Of a stretch of 64,000 nucleotides of DNA, positions 53,116 through 60,424 are shown in pieces (positions within the stretch are counted from its first letter, which is position 1; each line of letters begins with the position of its first letter). Source of the DNA: Pedobacter sp. KBS0701 (GTDB lineage: Bacteria > Bacteroidota > Bacteroidia > Sphingobacteriales > Sphingobacteriaceae); contig NZ_CP042171.1 of the NCBI RefSeq assembly GCF_005938645.2, positions 2,232,001 through 2,296,000 on the forward strand, given 5' to 3'. The notes beneath the pieces are model-generated. The model was given only the letters and a program-made list of their open reading frames with translations, had not been told where the DNA came from and searched no databases. The position numbers and the translations under genes were made by a program.

Positions 53116-54237
53116 TTAATTTAATTCTTGAAGGTGATTAACCAGTGAAATAATTTCTTCATCGGTATTAAAGGTGTGCAAGCAGATCCTGAGCCTTTCT
53201 TTACCTAGCGCTACTGTTGGACTTAATATTGCCCGTACATCAAAACCCTTGCTTTGCAAGTGAGCAGCGGCAAGTTTGGCTGCTTCATTTGATGAAAACA
53301 AAATACCCTGAATGGTACTTTTGCTATCAATTGCATTGATGTTCTGTTCTTTTAAGGTATTTCTAAATAGTGCAATTTTTTGGTGAATCAACTGGTGATC
53401 AATTTTATTTAAGTATTGGTATGCCGATCTAACTGCAGCAACATTATGGATAGGCGCAGCTGTGGTGTAAATAAACGATCTTGCAAAATTAATGAGGTAA
53501 TGACGTAAGTTTTTACTTCCCAAAACAATAGCTCCATGTACGCCTAAGGCTTTTCCAAAGGTTATAATGCGTGCAAATACCCTGTCAGTTAGCTTAAGCT
53601 GATTGATTAATCCCCGACCGTTCGCGCCAAAAACACCTGTCGCGTGGGCTTCATCTACAATAAGGTTGGCCTGGTAGCGCTCGCAAATATTCGATATCGC
53701 TATTAACGGTGCCATATCTCCATCCATAGAATAAACACTTTCTACCACGACAAATATGTTTCCTTTTGATAGTTTTAGTTTGTCTTCGAGATCGTTTATA
53801 TCGTTATGATGAAATTTAAAACGTGTAGCATGGCTTAATCTACAGCCATCTATAATACTCGCATGAATCAATTCGTCAGTAATAATGGTGTCGCCTCGTT
53901 GCGGCACGCTAGATAGTAGCCCAACATTCGCATCATAACCAGAGTTAAAGATTAATCCGCTTTCAGCCAGATGGAAACCGGCTATAAACTGTTCGGTTTC
54001 TTCTGTAAATTTGGTATTTCCACTTAACAGTCTCGAACCCCCAGCACCATTCAGATAATCGGGCATTGAAGCCAGGTTAGTGTTGATTAAATGTTTTAAT
54101 TCACCAGACCTGGCAAAACCTAAATAATCATTAGAACAAAAATCAACAGGAAGAATGTTTGTTGATAGATTCCTGATCGAAAGCTTATCTTTTCGTTCCC
54201 GGAGTCTACCACTCATAAACTGATCAATTTTACTCAT
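53116..54237 (-). CDS. bioF: 8-amino-7-oxononanoate synthase
   Basis: PLP enzyme joining pimeloyl-ACP/CoA and L-alanine in biotin synthesis. The 373-residue protein has NDYLGFARS, GAGGSRLLSGN, the VVVESVYSMDGDMAPL region, IVDEAHATGVFG and the PLP lysine in TFGKALGVHGA. It is coupled without a gap to bioD. A TACTTTTG box ends four bases before the ATG, so the mRNA may be leaderless; Met8 (54216) is an alternative start. Confidence 0.95.
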   Translation of the reverse strand: MSKIDQFMSGRLRERKDKLSIRNLSTNILPVDFCSNDYLGFARSGELKHLINTNLASMPDYLNGAGGSRLLSGNTKFTEETEQFIAGFHLAESGLIFNSGYDANVGLLSSVPQRGDTIITDELIHASIIDGCRLSHATRFKFHHNDINDLEDKLKLSKGNIFVVVESVYSMDGDMAPLIAISNICERYQANLIVDEAHATGVFGANGRGLINQLKLTDRVFARIITFGKALGVHGAIVLGSKNLRHYLINFARSFIYTTAAPIHNVAAVRSAYQYLNKIDHQLIHQKIALFRNTLKEQNINAIDSKSTIQGILFSSNEAAKLAAAHLQSKGFDVRAILSPTVALGKERLRICLHTFNTDEEIISLVNHLQELN

Positions 54238-54241
54238 CGCC

Positions 54242-54249
54242 CAAAAGTA
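54242..54249 (-). promoter_or_regulatory. -7 box TACTTTTG directly before bioF
   Basis: The minus-strand TACTTTTG ends four bases before the bioF ATG and overlaps the tail of the terminator T-run of the gene upstream. The geometry is the same as at dnaB. Confidence 0.45.
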
Positions 54250-54280
54250 AAAAAAGCGTCCCGAATTATCGGAACGCTTT
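54249..54280 (-). terminator. Terminator of the Spy-like gene
   Basis: On the minus strand, AAAGCGT-t-CCGA pairs with TCGG-g-ACGCTTT around TAAT and is followed by a T-run. It lies 30 bases after the Spy-like stop and immediately before the bioF promoter box. Confidence 0.85.
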
Positions 54281-54310
54281 CAAAAATATAATTAATTACT
54301 GTTTGCACTG

Positions 54311-54763
54311 TTATCCCTGTGCAGGAGGATTGGAAACTACCGGTGCGCTGTCTTTTTTACCTCTGCCACCCATTCCTTTTCTCATTTTCTCACCTTTTTC
54401 TCTGGCTTCAGCACGGAAAGCATCCATTTTAGTTTTCTGATCTGCAGTTAAAACCGCATCAACTTTAGCTTTTTGTTCATCTATTGCAGCTTTGCGTTCT
54501 TTCATTTTGCCTTTCATATCGCTTTTATCTGTTGTTCTCCAGGCTTCCATTTTTTTGGCGTTTTCCAATTCAATGTTGTATATTTTGCTTTTTTGATCAG
54601 CGTTTAAGCTAAGCTGTTTCTCCAATCTGGAAGTTATCTTTTCTGCTCTTTGCTCGGCAGTCATCTTAGGCATTGCCCTTCTTGTTCGTTTCGTTGTGTC
54701 TTGAGCAAATGCAGCGGTTAAACCCATTACTGCAATTGCTATTGTTAAAATTGCCTTTTTCAT
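54311..54763 (-). CDS. Periplasmic Spy/CpxP-like small protein
   Basis: A 150-residue secreted protein: signal peptide to about residue 20 (TAAFAQ), then a basic helical domain with two LTxxQ-like repeats (MTAEQRAEKITSRLEKQLSLNADQKSKIYNIE and VLTADQKTKMDAFRAEA). This is the layout of Spy, CpxP and related periplasmic stress chaperones; the Bacteroidota versions are often annotated DUF4890 or Spy-like. The C-terminus is disordered and Gly/Pro-rich. A role in envelope stress is plausible. It has its own terminator. Confidence 0.75.
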   Translation of the reverse strand: MKKAILTIAIAVMGLTAAFAQDTTKRTRRAMPKMTAEQRAEKITSRLEKQLSLNADQKSKIYNIELENAKKMEAWRTTDKSDMKGKMKERKAAIDEQKAKVDAVLTADQKTKMDAFRAEAREKGEKMRKGMGGRGKKDSAPVVSNPPAQG

Positions 54764-54842
54764 GTTATGTTTATTTATGTGTTTGTTAAATTAATAGATA
54801 CATAAAAACACAAACAGTTTAATCGGCAGTTGTTAAAAAATG

Positions 54843-55619
54843 TTAATTTTTATTTAATTGAGAAATTGATTTCTGCATTTGTGCCATCATCTGTGTCAGC
54901 GTTTCCATTGTTGGGTCTGGTGCAGGTTCTGGTAAAGAGGTAGATATATATGCTTTAGCTTTCCATATCTCAAGAATATCATCGGCAGCAATTGTATAAG
55001 CGTCGTATACCTTATTATCTGATATCAATTTCAAATCTTTATTCTCTCTGAAACGGTTGCCCGCTCTTTTATATACTACGCCTTCATTTTTACTAATCAC
55101 AATGTACGTTTCGCCAGTTTTTACTTCATTCCAATTATCAAGATACTCACCGATAATTACACTTCCCGGTTGAACAGGTAACATACTATCGCCCATAATT
55201 TCAAAAGCCCTGAAGGTACCTTGTCTTAATGCAGCCAATGGAAGTTGAAATTTAGGCAGGTCGCTAATATATTGAGGGTCTGAAAAACCGTTTAAATAAC
55301 CAGCACTCGCTTTAACCGGAACCAGTTCGATGTTTTCGCGATCGTTCTGATCAACAGAAATACTAAGTACCCTAAGGTTAGATCCCTGGCTTTTTGGCTT
55401 CGGTTTCCAGCTGTCAGATATTTTTTCATTGATGAATTCATCGATGGTAAGATCAAAGTATTCGGCTATTTTTTTTAGCAAATCATATTTCGGTTCCGCC
55501 CGGTCTTCCTCGTAAGCGCCGATGAGCGATCTCTTGATTTCCATAATATCAGCGAAATTTTGCTGTGTATGGCCTTTTTTCTTCCTGAGGTACTTTAAAT
55601 TATTTGAAATATTTGACAT
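54843..55619 (-). CDS. XRE-family repressor with LexA-like S24 peptidase domain
   Basis: A 258-residue regulator built like CI/LexA: HTH_3 domain at about 5-60 (LRKKKGHTQQNFADIMEIKRSLIGAYEEDRAEP), a linker, and an S24 peptidase domain at about 130-225. The domain has the catalytic Ser145 (MGDSMLP) and Lys184 (VVYKRAG), and an Ala106-Gly107 pair in KASAGYLNG at the position of the cleavage site. This points to RecA-stimulated or stress-induced self-cleavage. The divergent gap to the GIY-YIG gene carries matching ACTAA-N5-TTAGT sites, which this protein probably binds. Confidence 0.9.
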   Translation of the reverse strand: MSNISNNLKYLRKKKGHTQQNFADIMEIKRSLIGAYEEDRAEPKYDLLKKIAEYFDLTIDEFINEKISDSWKPKPKSQGSNLRVLSISVDQNDRENIELVPVKASAGYLNGFSDPQYISDLPKFQLPLAALRQGTFRAFEIMGDSMLPVQPGSVIIGEYLDNWNEVKTGETYIVISKNEGVVYKRAGNRFRENKDLKLISDNKVYDAYTIAADDILEIWKAKAYISTSLPEPAPDPTMETLTQMMAQMQKSISQLNKN

Positions 55620-55646
55620 AAAAATAAATTTTAAAATAAATTTGGA

Positions 55647-55667
55647 ATTACTAAAATAGTTAGTAAT
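55647..55667. promoter_or_regulatory. Operator-like palindrome O1 (ACTAA-N5-TTAGT)
   Basis: ATTACTAA and TTAGTAAT are perfect complements separated by AATAG. A half-site TTAGTAAT follows at 55683-55690. The site is 28 bases upstream of the repressor start, suiting autoregulation. Confidence 0.6.
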
Positions 55668-55715
55668 TTTATGCTCATAAAGTTAGTAATATTATTTTGA
55701 ATTGCAAGAGTGTAT

Positions 55716-55730
55716 ACTAAATAGTTTAGT
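55716..55730. promoter_or_regulatory. Operator-like palindrome O2 (ACTAA-N5-TTAGT)
   Basis: ACTAAATAGTTTAGT has perfect 6-bp arms and the same ACTAA-N5-TTAGT layout as O1. It is 23 bases before the GIY-YIG start and would cover its promoter. Confidence 0.55.
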
Positions 55731-55752
55731 TTTAAGTTTTAAATATAAGATC

Positions 55753-56103
55753 ATGAAAAAGTTTGTTTATATCGTTACCGACAGAAATCGTACAAGTATG
55801 CACGTGGGCATGAGCTCTGATTTAATGAAGACACTGGATTTCTACAAACAGATGCCAAACTTGTTTTTTGATAACGGACAGCAATTAACCCGACTCGTTT
55901 ATTTTGAGGAGTTTAAAACAGAAGCACAGGCTTTGATACGTTTTAAATCTATTAGCCGGTTTACACGCATGCAAAAAGAGCGTTTGGTAAGATCTTGTAA
56001 TCCAGATTGGATTGACTTAACTATAGGCCTCGATTTCGAAAATATTCTTTTACATCGGAATATCACCAATCAGGTAAAGCTATCTTTCTCGGGTTTATCT
56101 TAA
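55753..56103 (+). CDS. GIY-YIG-domain protein
   Basis: A 116-residue protein from the ATG at 55753 (MKKFVYIVTDRNRTSMHVGMSSDL); a TTG 17 codons upstream is open but covers the operators. FVYIVTDRNRTSMHVG corresponds to the GIY...YIG strands, with VYI in place of GIY and HVG in place of YIG, and Arg and Glu residues at the expected catalytic positions (LVYFEEFKTEAQALIRFKSISRFTRMQKERLV). Related UPF0213/YhbQ-type small proteins are common. It is divergently paired with a LexA-like repressor, so DNA-damage-related regulation is suggested. Nuclease activity is unproven. Confidence 0.75.
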   Translation: MKKFVYIVTDRNRTSMHVGMSSDLMKTLDFYKQMPNLFFDNGQQLTRLVYFEEFKTEAQALIRFKSISRFTRMQKERLVRSCNPDWIDLTIGLDFENILLHRNITNQVKLSFSGLS

Positions 56104-56132
56104 TTGTTACGTTTATTAAACTATAGGAAATT

Positions 56133-56175
56133 AAACGATCTTTATAAAAAATGATTATTTATATTTTAATCGTTT
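56133..56175. terminator. Possible terminator between convergent genes
   Basis: AAACGAT (56133-56139) and ATCGTTT (56169-56175) are complementary with a T-run on the 3' side and a long AT-rich loop. It lies between the GIY-YIG and beta-lactamase stops. The long loop makes the call weak. Confidence 0.35.
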
Positions 56176-56194
56176 TTAAAAATTTAGGAAAAGG

Positions 56195-57052
56195 CTAATT
56201 TTTTATTTTTTCGAGGAAAACATTTTCCAGATCTTGAAGATTTTTAAAAAACTTACATTTATCCATAAAAACTTCTGGATTATAAGGATCTCCTGACTTA
56301 CGTTTATCATGCAGATCAAATTGATTTGCGTGAGAGGCAACCCAAAGATTAAAGTCAAGCTTTTTCATTGCTTTAAAAGTTTCAGTATAATCTTTTTGGA
56401 TATCTTTATACGATGCAATTTCTGAGAATTTTCTATCCACAATTATGGATGGCATATTGGCAATCAAAATTTTGTAGCTAGAATTTTTATCTTTCGTATC
56501 AAATATAAAACTACATGATCCTTTAGTATGTCCGGGATGATGAAGCAGGGTTAAAGTAGTGCTGCCTAATTTAATTTTATCGTTATTCTTCAATAGGAAA
56601 TCAGGTTTTGCGGGTTTAAAACTTACACCATATTTCCCAAGCTCATAATCTGATTTTCCGCCGGTTTCAAGTGCATCTGCATCTTTCTCATCGACATATA
56701 GTTTTGCACCGGTTTCTTTTTTAATCTCAGCCATTGCGCCTAAATGATCAAAATGGGCCTGGGTTAAGAGCAAAATTTTGATTGATTTATAATCAAATCC
56801 CAAAGCTTTTATATTTTCTTTTATTATGGAAAGCGAATTAGCTAAACCTGTGTTTATTAATATATTTCCCTTTTCTGTTACAATTAAATAGGAAGCTAAA
56901 TCATAAGTGCCAACATAATACAGATTACCTGCAATTCTAAATGGCTCCGTAGCCTGAGACCATTCTTTTGGATTATTAGCTGGCTCCGTTACTGTTTGGG
57001 CAAAACCCAACAGGCTGCAGGAAAATAAAACCATTAAAAATATTTTTTTCAT
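56195..57052 (-). CDS. GOB-like subclass B3 metallo-beta-lactamase
   Basis: A 285-residue secreted zinc hydrolase with signal peptide (cleaved near GFAQ, residue 19). Zinc ligands: Gln98-x-His100-x-Asp102-His103 (TQAHFDH), His175 (HHPGHTKGS) and His241 (WVASHANQF). The Gln in place of the first His is the known hallmark of GOB-type B3 enzymes (Q116 in standard numbering), and neighbouring segments (ALETGGKSDYELGKYGV, TTLTLLHHPGHTKGSCSF, LIANMP) also follow that group. GOB enzymes hydrolyse penicillins, cephalosporins and carbapenems; activity here is inferred. It lies 26 bases after the large barrel gene and downstream of PBP1A. Confidence 0.9.
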   Translation of the reverse strand: MKKIFLMVLFSCSLLGFAQTVTEPANNPKEWSQATEPFRIAGNLYYVGTYDLASYLIVTEKGNILINTGLANSLSIIKENIKALGFDYKSIKILLLTQAHFDHLGAMAEIKKETGAKLYVDEKDADALETGGKSDYELGKYGVSFKPAKPDFLLKNNDKIKLGSTTLTLLHHPGHTKGSCSFIFDTKDKNSSYKILIANMPSIIVDRKFSEIASYKDIQKDYTETFKAMKKLDFNLWVASHANQFDLHDKRKSGDPYNPEVFMDKCKFFKNLQDLENVFLEKIKN

Positions 57053-57078
57053 ACGCGAATTCGCAATTTATTTCCCTT

Positions 57079-60000
57079 TTACCATCCTGGCGCAAATGTT
57101 AAACCAAATACTCCGGTTTTAACATCCTTTCTTTGAAAAGGAATCGCATAGTAAGGTTCTAAAACAAAATAGCCAAAAACGTTCACCCTTACCGATATAC
57201 CAACACTCATTGCTGGTACACGTTCTGTTGTAGCCTGATAGGTAACCGGTTTTCCCTTTTCGTCAAAAACGGGTTGTTTATTTGCATCTAAAACAGGTTC
57301 AGTAGTATAAGTTGGCTCACTTTTAAATTTTACCTTGGTATCGTTTGTCCATGCTAAACCCGCATCAAAGAATAAATTCAGGTCAGAGAATAAAAACTTA
57401 GAAGGTATAGCAGCTAATTTTTTTGGTCCTGTAAATGGCAGGCGAACTTCAAAATTAAATACGGCAATTTTACTTCCTGTTAATTGGTTAATATCAAAAG
57501 ATTCTGATGATTGTGCGGAAGTACTTTTATAAATTGAGTTTGATTCATAACCTCTAATCAGGTAAGGATAACCAAGATACATTGGATAAAGTCTGTCAGC
57601 ATCTTTACCAATTCTTAAGGTATTATAGCTTCTTACAGCAAATGTTACTGGCTTAGCCCTCCAATATTTACGGAGATCTGCCGTTACACCTGCAAAACTA
57701 TAAGTACCCAAATATTTTTCGCCACTTACCCGGTATCTGAAACCATCGAGCGGGCCAGTCAGACCAAAGATTGAGTTATCGCCTACAAAGCCAGCGTTTA
57801 ATTGATATAGTGTAAAAGAATTAAAAGGAATGCCATAATCCTGAGAAGCAACATCGTTAGAAATCCTGCTTTTGTCTGAACCTATGTAGTTCCCAGCCGA
57901 ATTGTAATAATTGCTATATCTATCAACCCTGTAACTATAATGCGAAAATGAACCGCCCAACTCAAAACGGTGTATTTTACTAAATGGATAAGCTCCAAAA
58001 ACCTGAAACTGATCTTCGAAAGTTCTAATAATGTCTGTTCTGTCTGCCAGGGCTTTAATAGTAGTGTTATCGCCTGTAGGAACATCTTCATAGCCGTAAG
58101 ACCTAAAACCAGATACATACGGAATGTGAGAAACGGCAGCACCCCAATTTATTCTGCTTTTCTGATTAATGTAACCCACTAAGCCACCGGCATCATAAAT
58201 CTCACCATTTACGGAGATGTTAGCAATAATCTGATTGGTTCCTAATATATCACTAAACATTCCTACTATACCACCAGAAACGCCAGTTCCAAAACGGCTG
58301 GTTGAAACACCTACACCACTATTTGCTAAATAATCTAACCTGAATTTTGGTTTGTAAGGAACCGTTTTCATCGAATCGGCCACTATTTTTTCGAAACGGT
58401 CAAAATTATTTAAATTAGAGTTGATGATGTTTACACCAATGTTTTCCATTGGAGGAAGTATAGCGGCATCGAAATTTTCTTCCTGGTTACCAATTCTTTT
58501 CGCTTTAAAGCTGCTTAATTTAGCATTATATAAGGTGTAACGTTGGTAACGGTAATAGCTATATACAATATCATCTGTAGTTGACACCGAAATGGCCGGC
58601 GAAAACTCGGTAATTCCACTAATACCGGTAAAATAATCCGTTAACTGATCAACCGTATTATCAGCAAAATTGTATTTGTATAAATTTCTAAAACCATCTC
58701 TGTTAGATAGGAAATAGATGTTCTGACTGTTAGCAGAAAATTGTGCGTTCAGGTTATTCGCTCCCGGAAAAACATTCAAATTACTTACCTTTTTAGCCGC
58801 AATATCGTAAACAGCAAGGTTTATAGGCAAAACTGCGTTAATTACATTAGCCTGAATTGCAGCTCTATCTGATGAAAACACCAGTTTTGTACCATCAGGA
58901 GAATAACTCGGTGCATAATCAGAATATACATCATCGGTAATCTGCGTAACTGCTTTGGTATCGAGGTTGTAAGAGAAGATGTCACTTTGTCCTTCAACCA
59001 TTCCTGAAAATGCGATATCTTTTCCATTTGGCGACCAGGTTAAATTACCAAACTGTTGCACCTGCGCCATTGGGGTTTGAGAAACGGTAGTGCCATTGGC
59101 AACGTTGATGATCATCATCTGGTTTTTACCCTGACTGAAAATACTAAAGGCAAACTGCTTACTATCCGGCGACCATGCGCCTGCTGATTCTATAAAATTG
59201 AAATCATCAATGTGGCCATTGGAGATCTGGCTGCTGAGCTTCCTGATAATTCTTCCGGTTTTAGCATCTGCGAGAAATAAATCTATACCAAAAAGGTCTT
59301 TTTCAGACATAAAAGCCAAATACTTTCCATCAGGACTAAGGGCAGGGGCGACGTTCATATTGCCTGCGTTTTTATTGTCGATGATTTTTGTACCCGTAAT
59401 TTTAATCTGCGAACTATCTGCTTTTAACATCGGCTTATAATGGGCATCGATGGAATTTTTCCAAAGACCAGACAATGTTTTATCGTCGTAACCAAATGTA
59501 TATCTGATGGCATTTTCGTAGCCATATTTTGCGGTATTCTTAAACAAAGGAACAATGGTCGTATCACCATATTGAGAGCCGATATAAGTCCAAAATGCCT
59601 GACCATAACGGTAAGGGAAATATTTGTTAGAGTTGGTTAAATCTTTTAACGAAGGAATATCGCGGTTTAACATGGCATCGCGCATCCACATGGAAGTGAA
59701 GGCATCTTTTTTTCCAATAGAAAGGTATTCGGCCATCCCTTCAACCATCCAAAGTGGCGTTTGCCCAACATTTTCTAAGCTGATCGAATCTTTTTCTAAT
59801 AAAAGATGATATTGAAAAGCGTGAACAAGCTCGTGACCTAACACATGTCTCGTTTGACTGTTCAACTCCATAACAGGCATAATTACCCTGTTTTTCAATG
59901 CCTCTGTAACCCCGCCGGTCCCAATTCCAATTTCTCCGTTAAGTACTGTAGTTTGCTGAAAATCAGGATGATTATTATACAGAATAATCGGGTTTTTCTT

Positions 60001-60252
60001 TAAAAAAGTATCTCTGAATACTTCCTGATGCATTTTGTACCAGGTTTCAGCATCTTGCGAAAAACGTTTTAAAAGTTTCTCGTTTTTGATATAATAATAG
60101 ATCTCAAAATGGGGCGTTTGTAAAACTTTAAAGTCGAGTTTTTTATACCTTACCTTGTTTTGTCCGAAATATTGGGCCTTAGCAGAAAAAGAAAGAATAA
60201 GCAGGAGCAATAAAGAAGAATATCGCCTTAGTAAAGTAGAGCCTATTTTCAT
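57079..60252 (-). CDS. Gluzincin, TolB-like propeller and outer-membrane barrel multidomain protein
   Basis: A 1057-residue exported protein with three parts. After a signal peptide (residue 27, SAKAQ) residues 35-190 hold a peptidase-MA-like gluzincin domain: HELVH at 140-144 and the third-ligand motif EGMAEY at 171-176. Residues about 290-560 form a TolB/PD40 beta-propeller with repeats such as LSPDGKYLAFMSEKD, WSPDSKQFAFS, WSPNGKDIAFSG, YSPDGTKLVFSSDR and FSANSQNIYFLSNRDG. Residues about 640-1057 are barrel-like and end in an aromatic (FAPGW), resembling Omp85/BamA-type C-termini. No single named function covers it; proteolysis or assembly at the outer membrane is plausible. It precedes the beta-lactamase gene. 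Confidence 0.8.
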   Translation of the reverse strand: MKIGSTLLRRYSSLLLLLILSFSAKAQYFGQNKVRYKKLDFKVLQTPHFEIYYYIKNEKLLKRFSQDAETWYKMHQEVFRDTFLKKNPIILYNNHPDFQQTTVLNGEIGIGTGGVTEALKNRVIMPVMELNSQTRHVLGHELVHAFQYHLLLEKDSISLENVGQTPLWMVEGMAEYLSIGKKDAFTSMWMRDAMLNRDIPSLKDLTNSNKYFPYRYGQAFWTYIGSQYGDTTIVPLFKNTAKYGYENAIRYTFGYDDKTLSGLWKNSIDAHYKPMLKADSSQIKITGTKIIDNKNAGNMNVAPALSPDGKYLAFMSEKDLFGIDLFLADAKTGRIIRKLSSQISNGHIDDFNFIESAGAWSPDSKQFAFSIFSQGKNQMMIINVANGTTVSQTPMAQVQQFGNLTWSPNGKDIAFSGMVEGQSDIFSYNLDTKAVTQITDDVYSDYAPSYSPDGTKLVFSSDRAAIQANVINAVLPINLAVYDIAAKKVSNLNVFPGANNLNAQFSANSQNIYFLSNRDGFRNLYKYNFADNTVDQLTDYFTGISGITEFSPAISVSTTDDIVYSYYRYQRYTLYNAKLSSFKAKRIGNQEENFDAAILPPMENIGVNIINSNLNNFDRFEKIVADSMKTVPYKPKFRLDYLANSGVGVSTSRFGTGVSGGIVGMFSDILGTNQIIANISVNGEIYDAGGLVGYINQKSRINWGAAVSHIPYVSGFRSYGYEDVPTGDNTTIKALADRTDIIRTFEDQFQVFGAYPFSKIHRFELGGSFSHYSYRVDRYSNYYNSAGNYIGSDKSRISNDVASQDYGIPFNSFTLYQLNAGFVGDNSIFGLTGPLDGFRYRVSGEKYLGTYSFAGVTADLRKYWRAKPVTFAVRSYNTLRIGKDADRLYPMYLGYPYLIRGYESNSIYKSTSAQSSESFDINQLTGSKIAVFNFEVRLPFTGPKKLAAIPSKFLFSDLNLFFDAGLAWTNDTKVKFKSEPTYTTEPVLDANKQPVFDEKGKPVTYQATTERVPAMSVGISVRVNVFGYFVLEPYYAIPFQRKDVKTGVFGLTFAPGW

Positions 60253-60424
60253 ATAAGTGGTTTTAGTAATGAGTGTTGAAAAATTTACGAAAATGAAATG
60301 GTAAAAAATCTGGAAATAAAAGTAACAATTGTTTAAAAGAGTATTAAAAATTTAACACTTTTTAAATTCCACTACCTATTTTACACAGATAGTGAGCTAT
60401 TTTGATTTATTTCGGTCCAAAAAA

